DNA of 64,000 nucleotides from Capitella teleta (lineage: Eukaryota; Annelida; Polychaeta; Capitellidae), in assembly GCA_000328365.1 (NCBI GenBank), contig KB307198.1, positions 322,531 to 386,530 on the forward strand, read 5' to 3'. Every line of letters starts with the position of its first letter. Within the stretch, counting starts at the first letter, position 1. This document shows positions 46,780 through 59,132 of this stretch, piece by piece. The notes beneath the pieces were generated by a model. It was not told the DNA's origin and ran no database searches. It saw nothing but the letters and a program-made list of their open reading frames with translations. The position numbers and the translations under genes are program-made.

Positions 46780-49509
46780 CGCCCACACCATCGACCGTTT
46801 CCCGTACATGTTATATACTGTGCTTTGATATATTTATTTCTTTAAAGCGGCTACGGTCGCTTGTAGAATTAGTGAAAGTTATAGCGCTCAGTAACGCTCC
46901 GAACAGAAATCGAATTTTGAAAGACGTTATGGCCTCTCCAACTCTGACAAAACATAATCATAACGGTGCTAAGGGCGTTATGTTTCGCTGACATTGGCTG
47001 AAACGATGTTGCTTTAGTTGTAATTATGTAATCCCTGTACTGTTGTTGTGATCGCATGAGTCTGTGTTGAAGGGCAACTTTTCTGGTTTGTCGATGATTG
47101 AAAGTGGGGCATGGATCATAACTAATTTCTCCCCAAATACTGATATCAACTCATACACAGCTGGCAAAGATAAAAAAGAGCCCTATTTATAACTCGCGGA
47201 AATCCATTGTAAATCCGCCGGTGAAGTCTCTGAGCAAAAGGTGCTCAAGGATTTCAGCTTTGGTTACATCTTGTGAAATTGGGAGACTACACTAATAGTT
47301 CACCACGTACAAGTAAATTAAGTTATTCCAATCGATTTCATTAGTATACTAATTATTATTCATCTAGTGTACCACCATATGAACGGCGGGTATTTACCAA
47401 CGCTTTTCCCCTCTTCGCAATCGTACCCTTCTTTCCCGGTCAGAATGGCCCTTTAAACGGAAATCATTACTCTTGGGCTTGATTTGAAAGTATAGATCTC
47501 TCAATCTGCGAGCGTACATAGAGTAAAATATGATATTGAACGCTGACAGGGGACGCGTGTAAAATGCTAATTCCGCTTGTAAATTAGGCCCATTCATTGG
47601 CTCAATACCACATTTAGGCCTTGATACGCCACTAATTTACAAGTTGAGAAACTAGGTCGATCAAATCAAACCCTCATGTGATTCATGCAGTCATTGTGAT
47701 GTGTAACGTTCGCTAGATGGCTGCGAAATCCCCGTGTCGTGCGAGCGAGGTACACAAGGGAATCAACCTTGTATTTGCATATGAGATTAACTAGATCTCC
47801 AATTACCAAGAAGTCAAGGTAACAGCATAATGCGGTATTGCCCTTGGGTTGCCGAGACAGGAATTAAACTCACCAAATACGGTTATCGCAATTCCCGGTG
47901 CATGATAAGCATAAACCAGCTCAAGGGACTCAGTGAGAAAACCGAGTCAATTGCAATCAATTTCGCAGATACATTTACGTCGAATTGTACCTTAAGTCAC
48001 GATCTTAACCTCGTGAATTGTTTTCTCTCTTCTTTCCTTTCTTCCTTCTCACCTCTTTACATGTGTTCTAAATTATATACCTTTTCATCTAAGATGACAA
48101 ATATGTACAAATATAGAAGCAACCCCAAAATACTGCTATCACAGCAACGAAACTTCGGCGGATACAAGGGAAAGAATCTATCAACAACTAAGACGAAACT
48201 GAACCGTCTCCGAAAAGCCATGGGTACGTACGCCCTCGGATCTTGGTTTCACATGTCTCACTCTAAAAATAGAAACTTGTGATTTGTTAACATAATTTAT
48301 TTTTTCTCTCTGACTATAAATTGCAAGGAAATGCCATTGCTGACATTTAAATTTATCTTATCATATTTCATCTTAAGAGCTATTTTCAAATAAATAATAA
48401 AGGCATTCTAAGGTCAAAGTTTGCAATTGATTCCCCAGAGTCCGATTGCCGAATGAAATACCATTGAATGATTGTGTTGTGGTGCACAGTTTTTAATATA
48501 TGTGTACATTCATTAATTGACATTTTTCAGACACCCAAAAACAAACAAACACATCAGAAAACTATGTTATGAAAATATTTGAATAACTAAACAAACTCGT
48601 AAATAATCCTCTGCAAGATATACATGAGACTACAGAAAAGGAAAGGGAGATAGATGCATGGTGATGCTAAATTGCTCCAATGGTTGCATGATTGAATCCC
48701 TCAACGTACGCCACTCAACGAAATAATCAAACCAAGTCGTTTGATTTTGTGATCATAAAATAATAACTATGATTCAAACTCTGTAGACTCTCTGTGACTG
48801 GGATAATTCGCAGTAATCGACGATTAACTTGGAATTCAGAGAAACCCTCAAACAAATTAGAGGTTTCACAATGATGGAGTTGTGTCGTCTCATGTTACTT
48901 GTTAACCCGGATGCATGTTGCTGCTGAATTGTTTCTTTGGTTGTTGTACTTTTTTCTGGGAGGGAGGGGGGGGGCAGTTTGACAAAATGCAGTCAATAAA
49001 TTCACACCCCATTTCGCTGAATTGTCATTAGAGTTTCTTTAAGTGTACCTTTAGTGAGGAGTGAATTTGAATTTCCAGAAAAAATAAGGACCATTTATCT
49101 ACTAGTATTATCTTTTATTGCCTGACATAAAACTAAAATCACTGAAGAACATTCTCTCGAAATATCTAATGTTGTCACAAAACAAGCCTTTTGAGAAGTT
49201 AGTGTGGGATATTGATTCTGGTTTTCATTTTACCTAATTTGAGATACAATGTTATTGGAGTTAAGAACACGTACATTGTACTATTCAGCCAAAACCATCA
49301 TTGTCGAAAAGCTTGACCTTATCTTTATTTGTTTAAAATGTTTTAATCGCAATCTTGTCTTTTGCATCAAGTGCGATTACCTTATCACTTATTATCGAGG
49401 ACAATTGCTCTCTTAAAAATTGTCAAAATAACTCAAGTGTCGAGTGAGGCCCACATGAAGTTGTTGCGACAAATGCAGTGAAGATTTCGCAATTTTGTGT
49501 GCATTTAAA
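45137..49509. other. Intergenic stretch without a recognised gene
   Basis: About 4.4 kb. It holds a T-run at 46735-46775. The open frame 47830-48282 (+, 150 residues) has no recognisable motif, though within it a segment (48143-48222) is bounded by a good acceptor (CTATCACAG) and donor (GTACGT) and could be a lone exon. Otherwise nothing was found. Confidence 0.45.
46735..46775. repeat. T-rich homopolymer run
   Basis: A TTTGTTTTTTTGGG stretch followed by 31 consecutive T. It may be the A-tail of a minus-strand retroposed sequence, but no element body was recognised next to it. Confidence 0.9.
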
Positions 49510-52020
49510 ATGGAACAGAAGAGCAAAGAGGAGATCATGTCCGAGAAGATGACGATGGACACGGAGGACCCTGGATGTTACAACACGATGACCAGGATCA
49601 ACCCTTGGATCGTGATCCTGGTAATGTCCTTTGCTTTTTCGTCCTGGATTGACCTCATGGGAGTCTGGGTGGAGTTCCCTATCTTGGTGCATCTGCTTCC
49701 CGAAGGCTGGAACCTCCCGTCATATGTCGTAGTGCTCGTTCAGTGTGCCATGATAACCCCGATCGCCTACTCTGTTGTCAACAAGATATGCCCAGGCAAC
49801 ACACAGCGTAGGGAGGTCTTCATGGCCTACTTCATCATGGCCATCGGATTCCTCGCTCTATTGATGTTATCCATCTTCTGGCAAGAGACTGTCCACATCG
49901 CAGGGGCTGATCGCAGCCTCGCAGCACTCACGCTGATTTTCCTTCTCTCCATGGTGGACACCACATCCTGCATCGTCTACCTCCCGTATATGTCTCGGTT
50001 TAAAGAACACTATATCCCAGCATACATCGCAGGGGAAGAATCCGGTGGACTCATCACCGGGGTGGTGGGTCTCATCCAAGGCGCAGGTGGAGAGGCTGTC
50101 TGCAACAACGTCACCGTCCATCACTACAACGAAACACTGAGGATGAACTACACCGAACACATGATCGACATAACACATAGAGAACCTAGATTCTCAGTGA
50201 CCGTCTTCTTTGTTTTCCTCATGTTCATGATGGCTTTATCCGCACTGTCATTCTCTATCCTCAATTTCTCAACATTTGCCAAGCGGGAGAAAGTCGGAAA
50301 ATTTGGTCTGCAACCAGAAAGCAAAGAGCTGGAAGCAACCATTCATGGCGTGTATCCACCACTGATGGTGAATGACGAAGAACCTGTTGACATACCGACT
50401 ATATCTGTGGGAGATCACCCAGAGCCTGAAATGGTTCGCTGGAGGTTGATCTTGCTTTGTGCTACCCTCATGTGGTGCTCATTTTTCATATTTGGATTGT
50501 TCCCAACCCTGCAATCCTACTCTACTCTACCGTATGGTTCAATGACTTACACTCTTGGAGTGCGGCTCATTTGTGTCTTCAATCCGCTAGCTGCCCTGCT
50601 TGCTTTGTTCGTCCGAATGCGATCAGTGGCCAAATTGCTTGGACTGGTTGTCCTCAGTTCGGTCCTAGTCGTCTATCATATCGTGCTGGCAACGATGAGT
50701 CCTCACCCCCCGCTGAAACACACAGCCCTTGGATCTTTCATTGTGGTTAGTTCATAATATAATTACAGTGTATTATATACAGGGCTCGTACGCCCAAAGT
50801 AAGGACCAAGCTACAGGAGTCATCGTCAAGGATCATCATCCGATGCATTTTCACCAGGTATTGAATGTGCAGACTTGAATATACGAAACCAAGCTGATTG
50901 GGTAGGCCTATTGAATTTTATTCTCGAACAAAATAAGCGCGCTAGTCGAACCCTCAATATTCTCATATACAGTGTGCTGGCATGAATATCGGGTGGCTCA
51001 TTTGCAACTGAAGCGCTAATAAATTATACAGATGACCTGAAGACTCAGCATCTGAACCTTCACGGACAGATATTAAAATTTTCCTAATATTTTGTTGTAT
51101 GTCGAGGCATCGCCATAAGAACAGCTGAATAAAAACTTGACATGCTGGTGCTGTATTTTTAATATTATGTTCCCTTTAAATTCCAAGCTATCGTAAATAG
51201 GCGCTTTAGCATATATGGCACAGTAATTCTAGAAATTTTATGCCTTAACCTCATGTTCGAGGGCGGGCCCATGAGTTTGAGGAGGATACCCTGTGAAATC
51301 GAGGGGTCAGAGAGTCGACCCATTTAAACCGGACAGTAAGGTACACGAAAGCCTACTTATATGCTGGCATACATACCAACCCCTTGACCTATATATTTTG
51401 AAATTCGGCCTTCGCACTTGGAACGGCATCAGTTAAACATGTTCCAACGTGACTTTCGCTACCATATAGGACTCATGGTCTAATCGCTCTTTACAATATC
51501 TCATAATTCACTTGTCTCTGGACCCGTAAATGTCAGAGTAGTCTTTAAGTTTGTTGTGTATATTTTACCATAATGAAACTTGCAAACAGCACAGCCGAGA
51601 CGTCACATGCCCGTGTATAGACCTAGTGACATTTACCTACAAGGCAACAATGCTCTGCGCGGCTTAATGGTAAATAGCCAAATTAGGAAACCGCCCTATA
51701 CATGTCTCGATTTATCCAATACATGTTTCTATAAGGATGAACAATGATGCCCTAAGCAATGTGTGGTCTTGAAAGTTAAACTCATAATGCCAAACAATGT
51801 GTGATTTTTCCAGGTTTTCACGGCGATCACGTTAGCCGCGTGCAATGCTTACGCAAGAGCGTGCATCACAACTCTGCTACGGAGCGAAGGAGGTCACCGA
51901 GCCCTCCTCCTGGGAGGTGGAGCCATTCAGGCAGGAGCCTTTTTTGGTGGAATCATGGGATTCCTGCTCGTCAACGTCTTCAGTCTCTTTGAGCATGAAC
52001 CCCCATGCGGCAATCTGTGA
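49510..52020 (+). CDS. SLC52A: Riboflavin transporter, SLC52 (RFVT) family
   Basis: Two exons, 49510-50745 and 51814-52020, joined in phase 0 with GT-AG ends, give 480 residues (human SLC52A3 has 469). The family signature is clear near the N-terminus: SWIDLMGVWVEFPILVHLLP then EGWNLPSYVVVLVQ. Further family blocks are YLPYMSRFKEHYIPAYIAGE with ESGGLITG, and after the intron NAYARACITTLLR with LLLGGGAIQAGAFFGG. About eleven hydrophobic segments can be counted. A glycosylated loop (NNVTVHHYNETLRMNYTE) lies around residues 200-220. The protein takes up vitamin B2 across the plasma membrane. The first ATG in the frame is used as start; ATGs at residues 11 and 15 are alternatives. The gene is convergent with the agmatinase-like gene. 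Confidence 0.95.
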
Positions 52021-52027
52021 ACAACTA

Positions 52028-52033
52028 AATAAA
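52028..52033 (+). terminator. Possible polyadenylation signal of the riboflavin transporter gene
   Basis: AATAAA lies eight bases after the stop codon. This would give a very short 3' untranslated region. A later signal may be the one used. Confidence 0.35.
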
Positions 52034-52634
52034 TCACATCTCCATGCAGACCTGATCGGAATTGCGTTAATATTTCTTGTAAGAATGTCTTTATGTTGTT
52101 GTGTTTCTGCTCAAAAAACCTCCGGCCCGTAAAAAGGTCGATGTCTATAAGTTGTGTCTGTATAATGTCGGTCTCAAGTCAGTTATAACCCAAGTGATTT
52201 TGCTCCCAAAAAAATGGGACCGACTTTATTTAAAGTGTCGAATTTTCATTTTTATTTTGGTTATTAAACTTGCAGGACAGCCGAAGCCTATGTGAAACAC
52301 GTAGCTTCAATGTAAAAAAATAGAATGCAAAACATAAATAGGAATTTGTTTATCTGGGAGGGAGCTGTTAGGATAAAAATCATTTCTGGTAGCTTCCTTT
52401 TGATAACATGCGAATATCCTGGATTTCACATGCACTCATTTTATATATATAAGTATCTCAATTGTCTTAAAACCTACTGAGCATTGTGCAAAATGCGGTG
52501 ATCATAACTGAAAATGTAACTTATTAATATCACAGTCTGTTTAATGAAGTAACCACATTTGATCACAATTTGCAGATGCTGTGCAAAGTTACAATTTATG
52601 CGACAAACATGGGAGCCGCTGGAGGACGAAGCGA

Positions 52635-53993
52635 TTAAATCCGATAGGCAGGTGAGAAAGCAGTTTCCTTGTATTCCACACCTGGGAGAATACACAACAT
52701 CTCAAACAACAGATGAGCAGCGATGGTACTCGTAATATTATGTAGATCATGCGGAGGTGACACCTGCAAACATATATTGCATAATACATATGTATGTTTC
52801 TCTCATTGAGATATCAAGTAGCACCTACCTCCACTAAATCCCCGCCAACAACATTCAGCCCTCGGCATCCTCGAATGACTTCAAGAGCTTGTGTTGATGT
52901 TAGTCCCCCAAGTTCAGGGACACCTGCAATTAATGCCATAGTGTGTCGCACCGTATTTTGTAAACACCATGTGACATAGGGTTTCACATGATGTTGATTA
53001 ATGCACTGAGTTAAGCTTAGGATTACGTTAGAACTTACTTAATGTTATTCATAATTGAGACAATGAGACATTGTGTTAATTGTTACCTGTGCCAGGTGCA
53101 ATCGAGGGATCCAATCCGTCTATGTCAATAGTCAGGTACACTGGGGTGTTGCCCATTTTCTCTCTGACATCTCTCATCAAAGGAGCCAAAGATTTGTACC
53201 ATAATTGGAAAGCGGGGACAACGTTGAACCCCTATAGGGATAAGTATTAATGGATGTTATACACTCGTGTGATATTTACCTTATCCTGACCCCACTTTGC
53301 GCAAGTAATTGAACCGGCACTCCCTCGAATTCCAATTTGCCAGACCTTGTGACAATCCAACAATCCCTCGTCCACCGCCAATCTAAATGGACTGCCGTGC
53401 CATATTTCCGACCCAAATAAAGGAAGACTCGTGTCGCAGTGGGCGTCGATTTGGATCATACCAACGGGGCCATGCTTCTCCTTGTTTCACGTAAACCTCA
53501 GGTTCACTATGTAAATCAGGTGGTAACCATACCTTCATGCTTTGTAAGATGGGGTACGTTATGGTTCGATCGCCACCCAAGACAATGGGCCTACAGCCTC
53601 CTTTCACTATTCCATCGCATTTCTCCTTGATCGTCTTGCATGCCTCCCTGATATCAAAAGGCGAGCATGCAATGTTTCCAACATCAGCTACTCTAATTGA
53701 ATTGTGCGGATCGGCTCCTGCAGACAAACCGAATGATTATAATCAATAATTATAACAGCTGAATATTGACCTGTGTCCTGATTGAATGGACGGACGACGT
53801 CCGACTCGACTCGTATCTGTGTCGGGGCTAGTTTTGACCCCGTTTTAGTTGCAGTACCCGCGTCAAAAGGTACACCAACAAAACAGGCATCGAGACCTGA
53901 AGTTGAACAATCAAAATCGGTGTATTATTTCCGCAGTTTGAACACATACCCTCAGTGTCACTGGCGCACGGTAATCCAAACATGGTATTCATG
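52635..53993 (-). CDS. AGMAT: Agmatinase-like ureohydrolase
   Basis: Seven exons (right to left): 53951-53993, 53771-53896, 53533-53717, 53280-53480, 53087-53231, 52829-52923, 52635-52763. All joins keep frame: 924 bases, 307 residues. It follows vertebrate agmatinase along its whole length: [111 protein letters not shown]. Agmatinase hydrolyses agmatine to putrescine and urea at a two-manganese centre. The DAHxD and DIDxxDP metal motifs are intact, but the first motif reads GGDRT where GGDHT/S is expected, so one metal-binding histidine is replaced by arginine. Activity may be lost or altered. No mitochondrial targeting sequence is seen; an upstream exon is possible. The gene is convergent with the riboflavin transporter gene (about 600 bases between stops). 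Confidence 0.93.
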
Positions 53994-56149
53994 TTGAACG
54001 AGAGCTGGCTCTATTCCGTATTCTGTCGTTCACTTTTGTGTTGGTCGATTCTGCTGAGTATTTTATAGCATGTTTTCCAATGTAAGCACGCTGGTGATGA
54101 GTCTAATTCTGATTGTAGGCAATTATCTATGCATGCATCTATTCTCACAACTTGATACAATTCATAGCTCTTTGATTTACATTTAATCGATAATTTTATG
54201 GCGTGTGCCCCAGATTTACCTATGCATTTGAAAAAAAGCAATGCTGATAGTTCTAGCTGTTTGTTGCTACTGATGATCATTATTATTATGTTCCATTACA
54301 TAACAGTCCAAGGTTGTAACAACAAGCTCATAATTATTCTTAACAAAATGAACATATGATAATGGCAATCAGTGCAATCTCAATTAATGGGGAACAAAAG
54401 GGAAATTGATACCTATATCACCTATAGCAAAACAAACAGCCCCTGTACACAAACAGGTCGAACTTTTGCGGTTGACGGAACACTCACCTAACGAAAGAGC
54501 TTCCCGTATTACAGGTCTGCAATATCCAGAGACATTGCCTTTAATAATCCTTTAGAAACTTTGACCTGTAATGTAGACAAACCTGGATCACTCCATGGTA
54601 TTATAAAGATAAGTTATGAAAAAGCTGTCTAAAAGATAAAAATCTTAAATATATATAATGACAAGTACCATACCTGCAGGTTACTGAGGTGTATTTCTAA
54701 CAAAGAAAAAATGACACTTTGTGTAACTTTAACCAAAAGGCAATTTAAATATAACTGCATGCTGCGAGCTGAGCGCCCGAAAGAGCAGCACAGGCGATGT
54801 AAGGTCGTATCAATGACATAAAGTTGTATCCTACTTTTGACCCCTTTGTCTGGTCTGTTTTGTGCCACGACCTCTTCTTAATATGCTGTGTGATATCAAC
54901 TTATATCAGCACGGTTTGTCGTGCTCATGAACATAGTTATAGTAGTTTGTAATTAGCTGAAAGTTCAAAAAGCAGTGAATCAACACATGAGACACTAAAA
55001 AATTTTTTGTGGGGATTCAAACCGTGAACGTTCATTTTAGAAGCCGGCAGTCATATCCATTCATCATTATGCCCCCACAAGCAAACGTTCATAAAACCTG
55101 CCATGCATATCAAGTCTGATACAAGAAGCAGAATTTTGAGAAGCTGAAAGGTGAATAGGCGAACAGGAAATCAGTCACAGACCTGAACAGTAAATTTTTG
55201 GAATTCATTAGACGAAGAAAGAAGAAGGAAACGAACCAAATGAGGAATTAATTTGAGTTTATAATGCACTCAGAAAGAAAATCATAACGTTTAACGTATT
55301 ATAAGCATTAACAATCTGTAATGTCATATATCATGTAAAATATTCATCTAACACCAAATATGTCAATTAAATAAATATTGGCCTACAATATATCTGCACA
55401 TTGATGTAATTTGGTTTCAAAACTAACCACCATGAAGCAAGATAAATTATATGATAAATTATATTATCACTATATTTGGACATTCACAGATTGTCACACA
55501 AAAAAGGGGCCATGAATATACTATTACAGATCAACCAGACAATAAGGGGAATGCAATGCGTTAAAGTAACTGTCATGAATTAATATCATCCCTTATAAGG
55601 CAACTCAAAAAAAAAATGAAGATCGAACGTCATAACGACCTTGACCTTAAAATGACATATATTTTGGAAATGATGCACTAAGTAATTTAACATAACAATA
55701 AGGACGTTATATGATTATTTTTTTCCTTCAGATAATTTAAAATCTGAATGAAAAAGTAAAAGTTAAAACTATTTGTATTCATTCGTTGTGCAAGGTTATA
55801 GAAAAATGAGAAACACTTTTTACAGCAGGGAAATAATATGTTTGTTACATGTGTATACTAAAAACAAGCATATCATATACTGGAAAATAATGTTTTTAGA
55901 TATAAAGAAAATTGAAATAGATTACAAAAATATCGTTCATAGAAGCATTAAATTATTTGCAAATACATACGTGAAATAATAAGTTATTTGCGTGAAATAA
56001 TTATACATAATATATACATAATGATCCATATCCAATAAGATAACCAGATGATTCAGGTACTATTTGTTTTTCCTGAAAGAGCCTAAGTTATTCCTTTATA
56101 TATATATACACACCGAAGTAACCCAGTTTACTAATATTTTTTAATAATA

Positions 56150-56510
56150 AGTAAATTAATTTATTAATTTATTAAAAATTAATTAATTTAGTGATTTATA
56201 AATAAATAAATTAATTTATTAATTTAATAATTTATGTATTTATTTATTTTATTATTATTATTATTATAATTATTTTATTTTTGTTAATTTTGTTAATTCT
56301 TATATTTTTATTATAATTTTATATATAATATTTTATATATAACAAATATAAGAATTAACAAAATTAACAAAATTAAAATAAAATAATAATAATGATAATA
56401 ATAATTAAATTAATTAATTAATTAATATATTAATATATTTATTTATAAATCAATAAATTAATTTATTTATTAATAAATTAATAAATAATTTATTTATTAA
56501 TAAATTAATA
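56150..56510. repeat. AT-rich inverted repeat
   Basis: Two perfect 25-base arms, 56281-56305 and 56346-56370, are inverse copies (TTGTTAATTTTGTTAATTCT and five more bases) around a 40-base loop. Flanking sequence on both sides is almost pure A/T built of ATT, TTAAT and TTATTA motifs and continues the symmetry loosely. The DNA or its transcript could fold into a long hairpin. Confidence 0.8.
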
Positions 56511-58942
56511 TATGAAAGGAAAAAGAATATCACTGATATTTTAATTATCACAAGAGAAGAATTGCAAGTATACAAATATAACATTTTGCCGACAACCGGA
56601 TGTGTATTGCGCAAGGAGGGGGGGGGGGAGGGCGGAACATATACAAGTACACTTTTTTTGTAATCTCGTTCCAAGCCTCTATATATAGTATATTGATGAT
56701 TAGACGCACAGACTGACAAGAGTATCATGGCTACAGAATCATAATGCAGCTAGCCTACAGTACATAGTAATATAGTAGTATAATAGTACATGCAAAGCGA
56801 AACAGAAACAGAAAATAAAATGACAAAGAAATGTCCAAACTGGACTCCCTTGATGCGATGCGCCATGAAGAATGAATTGATATCGTAGTAAGAATGACCC
56901 ACGGGAAGAGGTTGAAGGGTGGGAAGCAGTGAGTGACCAATCATTGACGAAAACAAGCACCAGACTGCTGTTTCCGGGTCGAAATGGCCGCAGATGGCGC
57001 TGCAGTCAGCCGCTGGGGTTCCGCTGTCGGCTATTGGTGGCGCCACGAGAAGCAGGCTTGTTCATCCCTCTCGTGAAACTCGGGGACGCTATCCTGGTGG
57101 ACTGGCGCCGCTGGCCAGCCCGAAGAGGCAACACAAAAACATCCGTTAGTATGGATCTCAGCATTTCTATATTTCAATGTCTCACGAACAGACGACGGCA
57201 TAAAACCGTAATATCCGAGCAATGGATTCAGGGTGATCCTCGGTCACAGTCCTTCAGCTGCTCCCGTCATAAGTCCAACGGATGCCCCTCCCTGGTGGAA
57301 TGCAGCCTATATCTACAAGAGCAAGAACCTTCGCCTAATTTACCCCTTTCCGAACCCTCACTTTATTCTACTGAGTTCAACTCCATTTGTGGACTTGTAT
57401 TCGAATTCCTGAAGTTGAACTGTCCGCTCTCAAACCACGATTCTAATATTGGTAGATTCCGATAATCGATTATTTAAATGCCGAAACATACCCATAAGTA
57501 TCGATTTCTTATTAATGTAAATATTAGTGTAATTGACAGTTTTGATGCATATTGAGGGACTCTATTTGATAGATAATATATCTATATTGATAGAGAATTC
57601 GAAGGTTGATGCTGTGTTCTCTGTATAGTCAAAAAGAATATTCACTTAACACTTTCCCTATATCATTCAGTCAGTTTCAGATGTTTGACTATATTGGTCG
57701 CGGTATCACTGATCAAAAGGTGAGTTCGATCATTCAATTGTACATTGCGTTCAAAGAAATGACTGTTATCACACCAATGAATATTTCATTCTAACCATCG
57801 TCTCGGGGACTTGTACCCGTATTGTTCAGCTTTTTCGGTAAGAATGTCCGGTGAGACTGAGACGAGAACGAATTAGTGTATTTGTGTAGCCACTAATTAA
57901 CCAAGTAATTATGTCCAAAACCTGTCTGTGTATATTATCCAGCATCTGGAATCAGGTCCTTTCACCTGAGACATCAAACTGATTTCGTGGTATAGTTGGG
58001 TCCCATGTCTATCCGTATGAAAATTATGTTATTGATAGATACCCATATTTTTTTTCTAAAAATATGTTTGAATTATATGCTTCTCATATCCAATAATTAA
58101 AATTGTTAATGCATTATTTTGTTCACCTCTGTCTTTAGTCTCGTAACAATGTCAACCAGGTAAAACCAAATACGTACGTACGCTGTACCTCGGCTCATCA
58201 AATCAGTCAGAAGTCATATTGTAATCGGCTTTTGATAAAACAAAGTATATTTTTGTGTAAACGGATAAACTTTGACATCCAATTAAATAAATAGCTTAAA
58301 ACCAGAACGTTATTATGGCAGATGTGAAACTCGTTAGTTTCAACGGGCTTATTTTTGTTATATATATATAATTCTCAACAACTCACAGACGCTCAACTTA
58401 AGGAGCTCTACTGAGAGCAAAAATAGTAGGAGCGGGGGCTTAACAAAATTAACATGCTCTCCACACATATGCATTATGTAATACGTATCCCATGCCAATA
58501 ATCATTGTATACAATAGTATATTAGCTTCACAGGGAGTGTGTGATTTGCGGAGATTTACAACTAAAAGTGCTACATATCCAAGGTGAGCTTCCAGGAATT
58601 AATCTCTGGACAAACATGCTACATCTACCTCGTTTCCTGGGCAACTGGTGCCCATTCATCTACGTGATGTCATTCTTTAATAGGCATCGCTATTCTGACA
58701 CCAATGCTGTGCTTGTACTAGTCATGTGCGGTCATCACGCGAAAGGGCGTTTGTTTGTGACAGAATGTCTGTCACACAATGCGACTCATTTGCGTAATTT
58801 CTGCTATGGCTCACATGACGTTTCCGGTTTGTGCATGGGTTTACATGTCAATAAACTGAATACAACAAAAACAAAACAAAAAAAAAAAACAAAAAACTAA
58901 TTGTAATGTGTTCTCGTAACACTGATGCGGTGATTTACTGGC

Positions 58943-58948
58943 TTTATT
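58943..58948 (-). terminator. Possible polyadenylation signal of the IP3-receptor-like gene
   Basis: AATAAA on the minus strand, about 185 bases after the stop codon at 59133-59135. Confidence 0.4.
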
Positions 58949-59132
58949 TTCACACAATTATGTAAGAAAAATTCGAGGAAAATGAGTATAAATTATCCGT
59001 AAATAATATCAATATAATTACAGAGGCATGAATTTGATTTTTAAGTGCATAGCCAAGTAAAATCCATAAATAATTATTATAATACTTGTTTTGTAAGCGA
59101 TATGAAATGGAACTAAGATCAATAGATGCCCA

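Larger units (their letters stand above)
53994..59132. other. AT-rich intergenic stretch without a recognised gene
   Basis: About 5.1 kb. The centre (55.9-56.5 kb) is extremely AT-rich with an inverted repeat. A GC-richer patch at 56960-57320 carries open frames on both strands (56929-57465 +, 56750-57046 -) without recognisable motifs; it could be a promoter-type island or an undetected exon. At 58850-58900 a sequence with AATAAA followed by an A/C-rich tail (CAAAAACAAAAC type) looks like the end of a transcript or retrocopy. On the minus strand, AATAAA at 58943-58948 would serve the IP3-receptor-like gene. Confidence 0.45.

Noticed and set aside
47830-48282. 150-codon open frame with a splice-bounded core (48143-48222)
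   Set aside because: The core has good AG and GT borders but no partner exon and no recognisable family, so it was noted as a possible lone exon only.
58541-58900. 119-codon open frame ending in an A/C-rich tail after AATAAA
   Set aside because: No motif; the tail suggests a transcript end or retrocopy, but the body is not recognisable.
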